From positions 372,001 through 436,000 of the forward strand of contig CAWBWU010000011.1 of the NCBI GenBank assembly GCA_963792655.1: DNA of 64,000 nucleotides, in the 5' to 3' direction. The position numbers and the translations under genes were made by a program. Source of the stretch: DOZZ01 sp963792655 (GTDB taxonomy: Bacteria; Acidobacteriota; Terriglobia; Bryobacterales; Bryobacteraceae). The notes under the pieces are model-generated. The model did no database searches and was not told the DNA's origin. It saw only the letters and a list, made by a program, of their open reading frames with translations. Of the stretch, positions 10,003 to 19,698 are shown piece by piece. Every line of letters begins with the position of its first letter. The stretch's first letter is position 1.

Positions 10003-13000
10003 TTAACGCACGCCGATCGCGCTGATATTCTGCTCCGCCGCCAGCTTCTGAATGGAAGCCAGATCGCCTGAAACGAGCGACTGCCATTTGTTCATCTGCG
10101 CCGTGAGCTGCTCGTTGTACTTGGCCAGTACCTGATATTCGGATTGCGTGGGCGCGGCGTCCGCCTCCCCACTCACCGTAGCTGCAAGCGCGGCCAGCTT
10201 GCCGTCGAGACCCAGTGCATACGCAAGCGAATCTTCATTCGCGGTGATCTTGAAATTGATCAGCGCATCCTGAATCGTTGCGATCTTGCGGTCGAGTTGC
10301 GTATCGAGTTCCGCCAGGCGCTTTGCTTGCGCCGTGTCGGGTAAGCGCTGATTCACGTTCTTGATTGCCGCGCGCAACGCCAGCATCTGATCGACCGTGC
10401 GATAGATGTGATCGAGCTGTTGCTGCACGCCGGAGACGAAGTCGTACTGCTTCTGGATGTCCGCGGGCGATACGGTCACGCGCGGGTCCATCTTCACTTC
10501 AAACTTCGCGGTGGCCGGTTTGCCGTTGGCCGTGATGCGAACCTGATACGTGCCGGGCACCACCATCGGGCCGCGAACGCCGCCCTGCTCTTCGTACAGA
10601 TAGTAGTTCGGCAAGGTCGCGATGTTCTGCGTGTGCAGATCCCATACGAACCGATTCAGGCCTTCGTCGGGCTCGATCTCAAATTTCAACTTCTCGTCGT
10701 CGGGATCGGGCGGCGCGTCGCGCTCTTTCAGCTTCTTGCTCGAGTAGCTGCGGATCACTTTACCCGCGGCATCCATGATCTCGATTTTCAGCTCATCCTT
10801 CGGCTTCTCCTTCAACCAGTAGTCGATGATCGCGCCGCTCGGCGGATTCTGCCCCGCGACCGGCGACTTCGGCGCCTCTGCCGGACCGTAAATTCTGATC
10901 GCCGTCTGTGGGGTGTAGAGATGCAGGGCTTCTTTGTCGAAGCTGTCCTGGAACTGCCGGATCGGCGTGATGTCGTCCAGAATCCAGAAGGAGCGGCCAT
11001 GCGTCGCCACTACCAGGTCGTCATCCTTGATGACCAGATCGTGCACGGGCGTCGTCGGCAGGTTCAGCTTCAACGGCAGCCAGTTCGCGCCATCGTTGAA
11101 CGAATAGTAAATGCCGGTCTCGGTGCCCGCGAACAAAAGGCCGCGCCGCTTCGGATCTTCACGCACCGCGCGTGCAAACGTGGTCTCGGGAATCCCGTTA
11201 GTGATCTTGGTCCACGTCTTGCCATAGTCCGCGGTTTTGTAGATGTAGGGCCGCAGATCGTCGTTCTGATGACGGTCGATCGCAACGTAAGCCACGGATG
11301 CCTGGTGCGGCGACGCTTCGATCAGACTCACGCGGCTCCACTCGGGCATGCCCTTGGGAGTGACATTGGTCCACGTCTTACCGCCATCGCGCGTGAGTTG
11401 AATCAAGCCGTCGTCAGTTCCGGCCCAGATCAGATCTTTCTCGAACTTCGATTCAGCCAAGGCGAAGATCGTGTCGTAGTATTCGGTGCCTGTATCGTCT
11501 TTGTCGATCGGACCGCCGGAGATCTGCTGCTTTGATTTATCGTTGCGCGTCAGATCGGGGCTGATCGCGGTCCAGTGCATGCCATCGTCCGTGGTCTTGA
11601 ACAACATCTCGCCCGCGTGATAGAGCGTGTGCGGGTCATGGATCGAGATCATGTTCGGCGCGGTCCATTGAAAGCGATGCACCAGGTTCGCCGCGCCTTG
11701 GCCATCGGAAATTTCGGGCCAGGGCGAAATGTTCTGCGCTTGTCCGGTACGTTTGTCGAAACGCGTCAGCACGCCTTCGTAGTCGCCCGCATAAACGATG
11801 TTGGGATCGAGCGGGGAAGGCGAGATATAACCCGCTTCACCGCCGCCTACGGCATACCAATCTGGGCGATCGATCTGTCCGTTGTCGCTGCGGCTCGCGA
11901 TCGCGATGGTGCTGTTGTCCTGCTGCGCGCCGTACACCCAATAGGGAAAGCGATTGTCGGTAATGACGTGATAGAACTGCGCGGTCGGCTGATTGTATGG
12001 CGCGGTCCAATGCCGGCCGCCGTCAAGCGTGACCGTCGCGCCGCCATCATCGCCTTGAATCATGCGGCGCGTGTTGTTCGGGTCAATCCACAGCGCATGG
12101 TTATCGCCATGCGGAACTTTGATTTTGTTGAAGCTGCGTCCGCCGTCAGTGGACTTGAAGAACTGCACATCCATGATGTACAGGACGTTCGCGTCGTGCG
12201 GGTCGGCAACTACGTGCATGTAATACCAGGAGCGCTGCCACAGGCTGCGGTCACCATTTACGAGCTCCCACTTGTCGCCGCCATCATCCGATCGGAAAAG
12301 GCCGCCGTCGGCCGCTTCGATCAACGCATAGATACGCTCGGAGTTGGCTGACACGACAACGCCCGCTTTGCCCCACGGACCTTTCGGCAGACCGCCTTCG
12401 TCCAATTGCTTCCACGTGTTGCCGCCGTCGCCGGAGCGATACAACCCGCTGCCCGGCCCGCCGCTCTCGAGGCTCCACGGGGTGCGGTACGCCTGCCAGA
12501 GCGTGGCGAACAGGATGTTGGGATTATGGGGGTCGAAACAGATATCGACAGCGCCGCTCTTATCGTCTTTGTAGAGAACACGCGTCCAGCTCTTTCCGCC
12601 GTCGAGCGTGCGGTACACGCCGCGCTCTTTGTTAGGGCCGTACTGATGACCAAAGGCCGCAACATAGACGATGTCCGGATTGGTCGGATGAATGATGACC
12701 TTGCCAATCGAGCGAGAGTCCTTGAGCCCCACGTTCTTCCAGGTCTTGCCGGCATCGATGGATTTGTAGATGCCGTCGCCATGCGAGATGTTGCCGCGCA
12801 GTGCGGTCTCACCGGTACCGGCGTAGATCACGTTGGGGTCGGATTGCGAAACCGCAAGGCTGCCGATCGAACTGGTGCCTTCTTTGTCGAAGACACTGGT
12901 CCATGTCATCGCACCGTCGCTCGACTTCCAGATACCGCCGCCCACGCCGCCAAAATAATAAGTGTTCGGATCGCTGACCACGCCCGACACGGTCAACGAA

Positions 13001-13227
13001 CGGCCGCCGCGAAATGGACCGATGTTGCGAAAGCTCATGCCGGAGAACCACTTGTCTTCAGGCTTTTTCGGTTTGTTGTCGGGTACGAGCTTACCGGCGT
13101 CGTCGGCCTTTTTTTGTGCGTCCTGCTGCTCTTGCAGCGCCTTCTTGCTGACGGATTCAGTGCGCTCCTGCTGCGCAGCGGCGCAGAGGCTAAGAAAAAG
13201 ACCCAGGGAAATCAGGCGGCGAGACAT
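10003..13227 (-). CDS. Secreted sortilin/VPS10-like BNR-repeat propeller protein
   Basis: The 1074-residue protein has a short signal peptide (MSRRLISLGLFLSLCAAAQ), a charged linker, and a long propeller of repeated blades with Asp-box motifs (SSDGAMTWT, SIDAGKTWK, TLDGGKSWT, SGDGGNTWK, TRDGGKTWT). FRNIGPFRGGR opens the first blade. This architecture is annotated as glycosyl hydrolase BNR repeat or VPS10/sortilin-like and is common in Acidobacteria. The C-terminal 250 residues hold an Fn3-like segment (VPGTYQVRITANGKPATAKFEV) and an alpha-helical tail. No catalytic sialidase residues can be claimed. A periplasmic or extracellular binding role is plausible. The reading frame is intact over 3.2 kb. 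Confidence 0.85.
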   Translation of the reverse strand: MSRRLISLGLFLSLCAAAQQERTESVSKKALQEQQDAQKKADDAGKLVPDNKPKKPEDKWFSGMSFRNIGPFRGGRSLTVSGVVSDPNTYYFGGVGGGIWKSSDGAMTWTSVFDKEGTSSIGSLAVSQSDPNVIYAGTGETALRGNISHGDGIYKSIDAGKTWKNVGLKDSRSIGKVIIHPTNPDIVYVAAFGHQYGPNKERGVYRTLDGGKSWTRVLYKDDKSGAVDICFDPHNPNILFATLWQAYRTPWSLESGGPGSGLYRSGDGGNTWKQLDEGGLPKGPWGKAGVVVSANSERIYALIEAADGGLFRSDDGGDKWELVNGDRSLWQRSWYYMHVVADPHDANVLYIMDVQFFKSTDGGRSFNKIKVPHGDNHALWIDPNNTRRMIQGDDGGATVTLDGGRHWTAPYNQPTAQFYHVITDNRFPYWVYGAQQDNSTIAIASRSDNGQIDRPDWYAVGGGEAGYISPSPLDPNIVYAGDYEGVLTRFDKRTGQAQNISPWPEISDGQGAANLVHRFQWTAPNMISIHDPHTLYHAGEMLFKTTDDGMHWTAISPDLTRNDKSKQQISGGPIDKDDTGTEYYDTIFALAESKFEKDLIWAGTDDGLIQLTRDGGKTWTNVTPKGMPEWSRVSLIEASPHQASVAYVAIDRHQNDDLRPYIYKTADYGKTWTKITNGIPETTFARAVREDPKRRGLLFAGTETGIYYSFNDGANWLPLKLNLPTTPVHDLVIKDDDLVVATHGRSFWILDDITPIRQFQDSFDKEALHLYTPQTAIRIYGPAEAPKSPVAGQNPPSGAIIDYWLKEKPKDELKIEIMDAAGKVIRSYSSKKLKERDAPPDPDDEKLKFEIEPDEGLNRFVWDLHTQNIATLPNYYLYEEQGGVRGPMVVPGTYQVRITANGKPATAKFEVKMDPRVTVSPADIQKQYDFVSGVQQQLDHIYRTVDQMLALRAAIKNVNQRLPDTAQAKRLAELDTQLDRKIATIQDALINFKITANEDSLAYALGLDGKLAALAATVSGEADAAPTQSEYQVLAKYNEQLTAQMNKWQSLVSGDLASIQKLAAEQNISAIGVR

Positions 13228-13337
13228 TTCTTCGCATGATAGCGCTCACGGTCGCGGCACCGCGTGCCACGGCTTAGAGCCGCGCGCGTCAGCAAGCGGG
13301 CAAGCCAACACAATCCAACCCATCCGATAATGAATTC

Positions 13338-15071
13338 TTGGAATTCGTCGCACAACTCAAGAGCCAGGTCGACATCGTCGGTGTCATCCAGGAGTACGTG
13401 CGCTTAAAGAAAGCCGGCCCGACGTTCAAAGGCTTGTGCCCCTTCCACACCGAGAAGACGCCTTCGTTCACGGTTAACGGCTCGCGCCAGTTCTTCTACT
13501 GCCATGGCTGTCATGTCGGCGGCGACGTCATCCGGTTTGTTGAGCTGCAGGAACGCCTCACGTTTTTCGAAGCGCTCAAGCTGCTGGCCGAGCGCCATGG
13601 CATTCCGATGCCGAAGCGCGAAGGCTACACCGACGAGAACACGAAGGCGCGCGCGGCGCTCTTCGAGATGCATGAGATCGCGGAAGCAGAGTTTCGATCG
13701 AGCCTGCATTCGCCGCAAGGGAAGATCGCGCGCGATTACCTCGCCAAGCGCGGCGTACCGGAAGCGGTTGCCGATCAGTTCGGCCTGGGCTTCTCGCAGA
13801 AATCGTGGTCGCGGCTGACCGACCGTTTCAAAAAAGAAGGCTTCACGCCCGAGGCGATCGAGAGCTCTGGCCTCGCACTGCGCCGCGACGACGGCGGGCT
13901 CTACGACCGCTTTCGCAACCGGCTCATGTTTCCGATTCACAGCGAGTCCGGCAAGATCATCGGCTTCGGCGGCCGCGCGCTCGAGCCGGACGATCAGCCC
14001 AAGTATCTGAATTCGCCGGAGACGCTGATCTACAAAAAGGGCTGGGTCCTCTACAACCTGCATCGCGCCAAAGATGCCATTCGCAAGGCGGACCGCACGG
14101 TTCTTGTTGAGGGCTACATGGACGTGATTGGCGTCTATGCAGGAGGCATCACGGAAGTAGTCGCCTCTTGCGGCACCGCCCTCACCGCACAGCAAGTGCA
14201 GAGTGTGCGCCGGCACTCGGCAAACATGGCGCTCAACTTCGATCCGGATTCCGCGGGCGCCGCTGCATCGGAGAAGTCGATCCAGATGCTGCTGGCGGAA
14301 CAGATGCGCGTCCGCATCGTCGCATTAGAAGGCGGACTCGACCCTGACGAATATGTTCGTGCGCATGGCGGCGAGAATTATCAGCTCTGCGTCAACAACG
14401 CAAAGAACTACTTCCACTGGCTTGCAGATCGCGCGCGGTCGCGGCACGATATGCGCTCAGCGGAAGGCCGCGTCGCTGCGTTTCAGTTTCTGCTGCCGGC
14501 GATCCAGAGCCTCGCGGACAAGATTGAACGCGGCGCTGTGGTCAACGACGTTGCAGCTTATCTGCAAGTCGAACCCGGTCTGGTGCTCGAGCAATTTCGT
14601 AAGCTCGCGGTCGACCGCCGGGAACGTGTGTTGCCGCCCGCCGTGACTGCTCCCGTGCGTGCGCTCGACCGCATTCTGATTGGCGCGCTGCTCTCTTCTC
14701 CGGAGGCTCGTGATGAGTGGCTGCGTGAGTTGCGCGCGATGCGGAGCATTGCGAGTTCATCGGTGCAGCGCATCTACACTGCTCTGTTCGCAGTTGCCGA
14801 TGCGAATGGCGAGGTGACGTTCGGTGAGGTGCATGCGCGTCTGGATGAGCAGGATCAGAAACTGCTTTGCCAGAACTGGATTCGCGAAGAAGAAGCCGTG
14901 AATCTGGATGAAGCAGCCGCGTGTATGGAACAGTTGCGGCATGAAGAGCACGCACTATTCATCGCCGAGCTGAAAGCACGCGTCCGCGATGCAGAACGGA
15001 GCGGCAATCTCAACGAGGCGCTGCGCCTGGCCCAAGAGCTGCGTGTTTCACAAACTCCAGCGCGCGGGTGA
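13338..15071 (+). CDS. dnaG: DNA primase
   Basis: The 577-residue protein has the bacterial primase layout. The CHC2 zinc finger uses Cys34, His37, Cys55 and Cys58 (CPFH, then FYCHGC). The catalytic core shows FGGRALEPDDQPKYLNSPET and a TOPRIM segment with EGYMDVIGVYAGG (about 257) and FDPDSAGAAAS. A helical DnaB-interaction tail follows. It synthesises RNA primers for replication. Translation as given uses TTG at 13338. An ATG at 13330 is one base out of frame, and a single missing base would restore MNS before LEFVAQLK. Given other indels in the window, the start is uncertain by three codons. The gene is divergent from the sortilin-like gene. Confidence 0.95.
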   Translation: MEFVAQLKSQVDIVGVIQEYVRLKKAGPTFKGLCPFHTEKTPSFTVNGSRQFFYCHGCHVGGDVIRFVELQERLTFFEALKLLAERHGIPMPKREGYTDENTKARAALFEMHEIAEAEFRSSLHSPQGKIARDYLAKRGVPEAVADQFGLGFSQKSWSRLTDRFKKEGFTPEAIESSGLALRRDDGGLYDRFRNRLMFPIHSESGKIIGFGGRALEPDDQPKYLNSPETLIYKKGWVLYNLHRAKDAIRKADRTVLVEGYMDVIGVYAGGITEVVASCGTALTAQQVQSVRRHSANMALNFDPDSAGAAASEKSIQMLLAEQMRVRIVALEGGLDPDEYVRAHGGENYQLCVNNAKNYFHWLADRARSRHDMRSAEGRVAAFQFLLPAIQSLADKIERGAVVNDVAAYLQVEPGLVLEQFRKLAVDRRERVLPPAVTAPVRALDRILIGALLSSPEARDEWLRELRAMRSIASSSVQRIYTALFAVADANGEVTFGEVHARLDEQDQKLLCQNWIREEEAVNLDEAAACMEQLRHEEHALFIAELKARVRDAERSGNLNEALRLAQELRVSQTPARG

Positions 15072-15098
15072 TGACTCCATCGCGGAGTTTCGCCGCGC

Positions 15099-16088
15099 TT
15101 ACGGATTCATCTGGAATAGGCGAACGTGTGACTCGTCTTTATCGTAAAAGGCGAGAGTCGGTCCGCTACCACCGGCCAGGAATTTGAGCGTGTTCGGAAC
15201 CGGCTGCGGCGTCCACTTGCCGCTCGCGCGGTCTAAAGTGAAAGCTTCGAGATTCTGCCAGTGGTCTCCCGCATCCAGCGTCAACACAGGCAGATCCTGC
15301 TGCGTCAAGACCAAAGCGCGAGGCCTGGAAGTGAATTTTAAGTTGAAGTCGTCCGGCAACGGATAGGTATGGATCGATTTGTCTGGCCAGACTTCAACAT
15401 ACGAGCCGGAGCCCCGGCTATGTCCATCTTTGCTCAGCGCGCTCGTTGACGCCCATCCCACAATTGAGCCACCGACAGCCAAGACTCCCGTTGGCGGCCG
15501 GGTCGCATCCGGCACGGTCTCGGCCGGAATGAACGCTTCCGTCATTCGTCCGCTACGATCGAAGTGGCGCACCACTTCGGCTTTTGCGGCAGAGTCCGGT
15601 ACTGTGCTATTCCGTGCCGTGTAACCCGACGCCCACAGAGTGCCGTCGGACGCAAACGCCAGCTTCATGGCGTGAAACGGCTCAGTCCTCACCGGATTGC
15701 ACGAGCCGTCCAGCCCGCAGAAGGCGATCATCGCTGCCGTCCTGCCATCGTCAGAAGTCGAATACCCAGCTACGGCCAACGTGCCATCGCCGGCACGCGC
15801 CGTTGCAAATAAGAGAACGGCGTAAGCGCCGGGAACCTTGATGCTCGCCGAACGAAGAAGCGCGCCTTGATCGTTCCACGCCTGCACTTGCGGTGATTGG
15901 TTCCCGTTTCCCTCGATCGTCAAAAGAGCACCGCCACTCCAAACAGGGAGAACACCATCCTGAAGCTTGTATACGAGTGTCGCAGCGGAAACAGGGACGA
16001 GGCTGGCGGCGAAGCAGTTCGGACTGACCGTGAACAAAGCCAGGCCAGTAAGCAGAGTACGCGCGATTACGAAAGCTTTCTGAACCAT
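15099..16088 (-). CDS. Secreted protein of unknown function, possibly propeller-like
   Basis: I do not recognise this 329-residue protein. Starting at ATG 16088 gives a clear signal peptide (MVQKAFVIARTLLTGLALF, then an Ala-rich cleavage site) and a good ribosome site (GAGGAG about nine bases upstream). A longer in-frame start at 16127 is less likely. The mature part is beta-rich with repeated short units such as LLFATARAGDGTLAVAGYST and FASDGTLWASGYT, suggesting a propeller of weakly conserved blades. No catalytic motif is visible. It converges on dnaG. Confidence 0.65.
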   Translation of the reverse strand: MVQKAFVIARTLLTGLALFTVSPNCFAASLVPVSAATLVYKLQDGVLPVWSGGALLTIEGNGNQSPQVQAWNDQGALLRSASIKVPGAYAVLLFATARAGDGTLAVAGYSTSDDGRTAAMIAFCGLDGSCNPVRTEPFHAMKLAFASDGTLWASGYTARNSTVPDSAAKAEVVRHFDRSGRMTEAFIPAETVPDATRPPTGVLAVGGSIVGWASTSALSKDGHSRGSGSYVEVWPDKSIHTYPLPDDFNLKFTSRPRALVLTQQDLPVLTLDAGDHWQNLEAFTLDRASGKWTPQPVPNTLKFLAGGSGPTLAFYDKDESHVRLFQMNP

Positions 16089-16155
16089 CTTTCCTATCTC
16101 CTCAAAGAGAACCTCCGCCCTGAGCAAGCCGCGTGACTTGGCTTACATTTAAATC

Positions 16156-16599
16156 ATGACGGATTTCTCACGGCGCGCGCTGCTCGGCATGATGGCAGCG
16201 GCCCCGCTGGCACTGGCGCAGAGTAAAGACCCCTGGACCGATGCGGACCTGATTTATCCTCCGGCAGTTGCTGCCGCATTGAAGCAGAAGAATACAAAAC
16301 TTCTGCATGTCGGCTTCCCTGCTCTGTTCCACGGAACTCATATTCCCGGTTCTGTTTTCGCGGGTCCCGGAGGCAAGCCGGAAGGCATCGCGCTCCTGAT
16401 GAAGACAGTCGCGCAGACGCCGAAAAACGCCAACATCGTGATCTACTGCGGGTGCTGCCCATGGGATCGCTGTCCGAACGTGCGGCCCGCATTCTCTGCG
16501 CTGAAAGAGAAGGGCTACACCAATGTGAAGGTGCTGGTGATTCCCGAAAACCTGCACACTGACTGGGTGGAAAAAGGCTATCCGGTCGAAAAGGGTTAA
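16156..16599 (+). CDS. Exported rhodanese-like domain protein
   Basis: The 147-residue protein begins with a twin-arginine-like signal (SRRALLGMMAAAPLALA) followed by a rhodanese fold: a VAAALKQKNTKLLHVG strand, HIPGSVFAG, then IVIYCGCCPWDRCPN. The loop holds four cysteines (98, 100, 101, 106), and one would be the persulfide-carrying residue. Rhodaneses transfer sulfane sulfur or serve as redox or binding modules. The extra cysteines make a metal-binding or redox variant possible. The final codons overlap the convergent membrane-protein gene by four bases. Confidence 0.75.
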   Translation: MTDFSRRALLGMMAAAPLALAQSKDPWTDADLIYPPAVAAALKQKNTKLLHVGFPALFHGTHIPGSVFAGPGGKPEGIALLMKTVAQTPKNANIVIYCGCCPWDRCPNVRPAFSALKEKGYTNVKVLVIPENLHTDWVEKGYPVEKG

Positions 16600-17168
16600 G
16601 CCGAAACCTTCTCGCCTTTGACGATCGCTTTGCCCGCGCCTTTCAGGAATGGTGTTCCGAAGACACCAATCGCGAGCAAGCCGCCGAACAGCGCCATAGC
16701 TTCCAGACTTTCCCGGCCTTCGCGCGCCCAGTAGACGTCGCGCAGGTTCAGCCATAACGCGAACTCATCCAGCGTGAGCGCCGCGCCGATGCCATAGATC
16801 ATCGAAAGAAAACGTGCCCCCCAGCGCGACCAGCGGCTCTCGCTCACCCCTGCGCCGATCATCCATCCGTAGCCGGTGAGCAGCAGCAGCAGGATGCCCC
16901 AGACCAGGTGATGGATGTGGCGGCCGCGCATCGAAACATCGTGGAAAGGTCCGATGTTGTAGTGAATGGCGAGTGTGATGATACGGATCAACAGCACCGT
17001 TACGAAGAAGCCGATGGACGAGAGAAAGAGCCGCTCCCTTCGCGCATCCTCGAATTTCGCTTGGTACACGGCGCGCAGCCGGCTGTTTGCGACCAGCAGC
17101 GTGAGCCCGCCCAGAACGGCGCTCAGGATCACCGGCAACAACCAGAAGTGAGCGTTCGTCCAGGGCAT
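16596..17168 (-). CDS. Integral membrane protein of unknown function
   Basis: This 190-residue protein has about five hydrophobic segments and no family I can name with certainty. It carries a histidine-rich stretch at the membrane boundary (RGRHIHHLVWGI) and an acidic motif in a later segment (ALTLDEFALWLNLRDVYW). Conserved-looking His and Asp/Glu residues in a membrane protein suggest metal binding or hydrolase chemistry, but this is inference. It lies just downstream of the MarC-family gene on the same strand and may share its transcript. Confidence 0.6.
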   Translation of the reverse strand: MPWTNAHFWLLPVILSAVLGGLTLLVANSRLRAVYQAKFEDARRERLFLSSIGFFVTVLLIRIITLAIHYNIGPFHDVSMRGRHIHHLVWGILLLLLTGYGWMIGAGVSESRWSRWGARFLSMIYGIGAALTLDEFALWLNLRDVYWAREGRESLEAMALFGGLLAIGVFGTPFLKGAGKAIVKGEKVSA

Positions 17169-17174
17169 CTGCGA

Positions 17175-17834
17175 TTACGCCCCGGGTATCACGTGGAGAT
17201 CGATCAACGCGTCCACAGCGAACTGAAACGCGATCGCCGTCAACATCAAGCCCATCATCCTGGTCATGATGCGGATGCCGGTGTCGCCCATGAACGATCC
17301 CACGCGATGCGCCGCGGCGAGTACCAGAAAGGAAACAGCGGAGGTGATAGCGATGGCCGCGAACACCGGAAGCGTGTTGCGCCAGCCGCGCGCGTCGCTG
17401 ACCAGCACCATCACGGCCGAGATTGAGCCGGGTCCCGCCAGCATCGGAATGCCCAGCGGGATGGTGCCGACATCTTCCTTCTGGCAGCCTTCGGCGCGTT
17501 CTTCGTCGACTTCATTCACGCGCGAGCGGCGGGCCTGCAGCATATCGATCGCGACCATCATCAGCAGCAAACCACCGGCCAGCTTAAACGCGGGCAGCGT
17601 GATGCCGAACATACGGAACAGATATTTCCCTGCGATTCCGAAGGTGCTGAGCAACAGGAAGCAGGTGAGCGAGGCGCGAATGGCGACGCGCCGCTTTTCG
17701 GGCAGCGTGTCACCCGACGTCATCACCAGAAAGGTGGGGATCACGGCGAAGGGATCAACCAGAAAGAAGACCGAACTGAGAGCAGTTACCCACACCTGTA
17801 ACGATGTGGCTAAGTGGAGGCTGGGCGGCTGCAT
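17175..17834 (-). CDS. MarC family (UPF0056) integral membrane protein
   Basis: The 219-residue protein has six predicted membrane segments and MarC-family hallmarks: LVDPFAVIPTFL near the N-terminus, AGGLLLMMVAIDML in the third segment, IPLGIPMLAGPGSISAVMVL in the middle, and a C-terminal ITRMMGLMLTAIAFQF-like helix. The family was once linked to multiple antibiotic resistance, but that role was not upheld and its transport function is unknown. An acidic loop (about 105-120) separates the two halves. Size is normal. Confidence 0.88.
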   Translation of the reverse strand: MQPPSLHLATSLQVWVTALSSVFFLVDPFAVIPTFLVMTSGDTLPEKRRVAIRASLTCFLLLSTFGIAGKYLFRMFGITLPAFKLAGGLLLMMVAIDMLQARRSRVNEVDEERAEGCQKEDVGTIPLGIPMLAGPGSISAVMVLVSDARGWRNTLPVFAAIAITSAVSFLVLAAAHRVGSFMGDTGIRIMTRMMGLMLTAIAFQFAVDALIDLHVIPGA

Positions 17835-17879
17835 CCAACTAATGTAGCCGTGAGAGAGCGGGTACGCGCAAGGGCAGCG

Positions 17880-18596
17880 CTAGATGAACATCTCTTCGTC
17901 TTGCGTGATGTGATCGATTGAGGGACGGCGGCCCGACGCGTAACTCGATACACCGGCGCGAATGCCTGCCAGGATTCCCTCTACTCCGCGCACCGGCCGC
18001 AGCACCGTCCGCTTCACGGAGTCGCCTGCCTGCTGTACCGAATCGACGGTCTGATCGACCGCCGTATCAACGCGCTCCACCTTCGAGCGCGCGCGGGTCA
18101 ATACGTCCGAAACAAAGTTCGAAGCGTCGTGCACGTTGTGTTTACCGGTGCTGACGATCTCCATCACATCACTCGAAACGCTAGCCACCTTGGGCCGGAT
18201 GTCTTCGACGATCTGCCCGGTGCTGACAACCAAAGGCTCCGCTTTGCCCACGATCGAATCGATCTTGGTGATGATCGGCTTCGCCGCGGCGAGCACTTCC
18301 ACAACTTTGGCCAACACTGGCCGGACTTCCACAAACAGCTCGAGCACTTTCGCGATGAAAGGCTTGGCTTCCGCCATCACGCCCTGCAATTTTTCAATGA
18401 ACGCCGGGGTGTCCGCCGCAACCTTGTCGATCTTGGCAATGAGAGGCTTTGCCTGCTCAATGATCGGCTCGATCTTCGCCTGGAACTTACCGGCAACGCG
18501 AAGGAGAACAAGCAGTACAATCGCCTGCACCAGAATGCACAGCGTCGCGATTGCGACACCGCCACTCACGATCCAACGAAACGTTTCTTCTGACAT
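17880..18596 (-). CDS. DUF948-like membrane-anchored coiled-coil protein
   Basis: A single N-terminal membrane helix (about residues 8-35) is followed by a long, heptad-rich helical region. It has repeating elements of the kind AKPLIAKIDKV, AKPFIAKVLEL, VRPVLAKVVEV and AKPIITKIDSI at roughly 25-residue spacing. This resembles DUF948 or methyl-accepting-like extracytoplasmic coiled coils. The function is unknown. A strong ribosome site (GGAGGAG) sits just ahead of the ATG. The ytxH-like gene lies 25 bases upstream on the same strand, and such DUF948/YtxH pairs are often adjacent and possibly stress-related. Confidence 0.75.
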   Translation of the reverse strand: MSEETFRWIVSGGVAIATLCILVQAIVLLVLLRVAGKFQAKIEPIIEQAKPLIAKIDKVAADTPAFIEKLQGVMAEAKPFIAKVLELFVEVRPVLAKVVEVLAAAKPIITKIDSIVGKAEPLVVSTGQIVEDIRPKVASVSSDVMEIVSTGKHNVHDASNFVSDVLTRARSKVERVDTAVDQTVDSVQQAGDSVKRTVLRPVRGVEGILAGIRAGVSSYASGRRPSIDHITQDEEMFI

Positions 18597-18621
18597 GCTC
18601 TCCTCCGCGAACTACCGTTAA

Positions 18622-18951
18622 CTAGCTGGCTTGGGGAACCTGCGGCTCCACTTTGTCCCGATAGGCCTGTTTGCCGGCCTGCACTGCTTCGTTGATGTTG
18701 TCTTTCTGCTTGCCGACTGCCTGTCTGCCCTTGTCGAGCAGATCGTTGGCAGTATCGCGCCAGTCAGCCGTCGCTTTCTTGATGTAGTCCGTGCTTTCGC
18801 CGGCCTTCGTCTTCAAGTAATCGCCGCCTTCAGACGCCTTGTCCTTGATCAACCCGCGGGTTTCTTCACCGGACTTCGGAGCGAATAACAGCCCAACGCC
18901 GACGCCGATGCCGAGGCCCAGGAAAAAGTTTGCTAATCCATCACGATCCAT
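18622..18951 (-). CDS. YtxH domain protein
   Basis: The 109-residue protein has the YtxH pattern: a glycine-rich membrane segment (FFLGLGIGVGVGLLFAPKSG) followed by GEETRGLIKDKASEGGDYLK and an amphipathic, apolipophorin-like helix to the C-terminus. YtxH proteins are small envelope or general-stress proteins without a defined biochemical role. A perfect AGGAGG seven bases before the ATG indicates efficient translation. It is followed on the same strand by the DUF948-like gene. Confidence 0.85.
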   Translation of the reverse strand: MDRDGLANFFLGLGIGVGVGLLFAPKSGEETRGLIKDKASEGGDYLKTKAGESTDYIKKATADWRDTANDLLDKGRQAVGKQKDNINEAVQAGKQAYRDKVEPQVPQAS

Positions 18952-19083
18952 TGATGTTCCTCCTTGTTGGCGCCGCAGAATGCGGGTAGCCGTGATCCTT
19001 CAGTATACTTCCGCGTTTGGAGCTAGCACGTTTGTAACCAACTTCAAAAGCGCAATGTTCGTTACACTTGCACTCAAATCGCC

Positions 19084-19654
19084 ATGCAGCGGAAGTCCCG
19101 GACACCGGCGCGGCTGAATGCCGAGAAGCTGATGCAATACGCAGTGAAGAGCCTGGCGGCGAGAGCTCAATCCGTTGCCGAGCTGCGCGCCAAGTTGATT
19201 GCACGTGCCGAAGACGCGGCGGATATCGATGGCATTCTTGTCCGCCTCAAAGAGTACGGCTATCTGAACGAGCAGCGCTTCGCCGAGAATTTCGTGCTCG
19301 CGCGGCGCGACACCGACGGGCTCGGGCGCATCCGTGTGTTGAACGATTTACGCAAGCGCCGTGTCGCGCCGCCTGTCGCCGAGAGGACAGTGCATGAGGC
19401 CTATCGCGATACCGAAGAAGCGACGCTGATCGAGCAATACATCCGGCGCAAATTCCGGATGTCGAACCGCGAGACGCTTTTCCAAAGTGACAAGGATCTT
19501 GCGGCGGCTTATAACCGGCTGCGGCGTGCCGGATTCTCGTCGGGCGCTTCGGTCAAGGTGCTGAAGAAGTTCGCGAAAAATCCAGAGTTGCTCGGACGCG
19601 ATCGACGGCGAACCCGAAGAGGACGAAACGGAACCGCGCTCCCGGATGGACTAA
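19084..19654 (+). CDS. recX: Regulatory protein RecX (one-base shift near the 3' end)
   Basis: The first 170 residues match RecX: LMQYAVKSLAARAQSVAELRAKL, LKEYGYLNEQRFAENFV and the three-helix repeats. RecX binds RecA filaments and inhibits recombinase and coprotease activities. As read, the frame runs on into galE to form a 534-codon ORF. Reading GACGCGATCGACGGC one frame over from about 19594 gives LLDAIDGEPEEDETEPRSRM plus D and a TAA at 19652-19654, a credible acidic RecX tail. An extra G in CTCGGACG (19591-19598) explains the fusion. No recA is in the window. Confidence 0.85.
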
Positions 19655-19698
19655 GCGCGAGCTTACGCGAGCCGGACGCTTGGGTTGTAATATCGGGT

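Noticed and set aside
10408..12351. Long plus-strand open frames of 375 and 258 residues
   Set aside because: They are antisense to the intact sortilin-like gene and contain no domain pattern.
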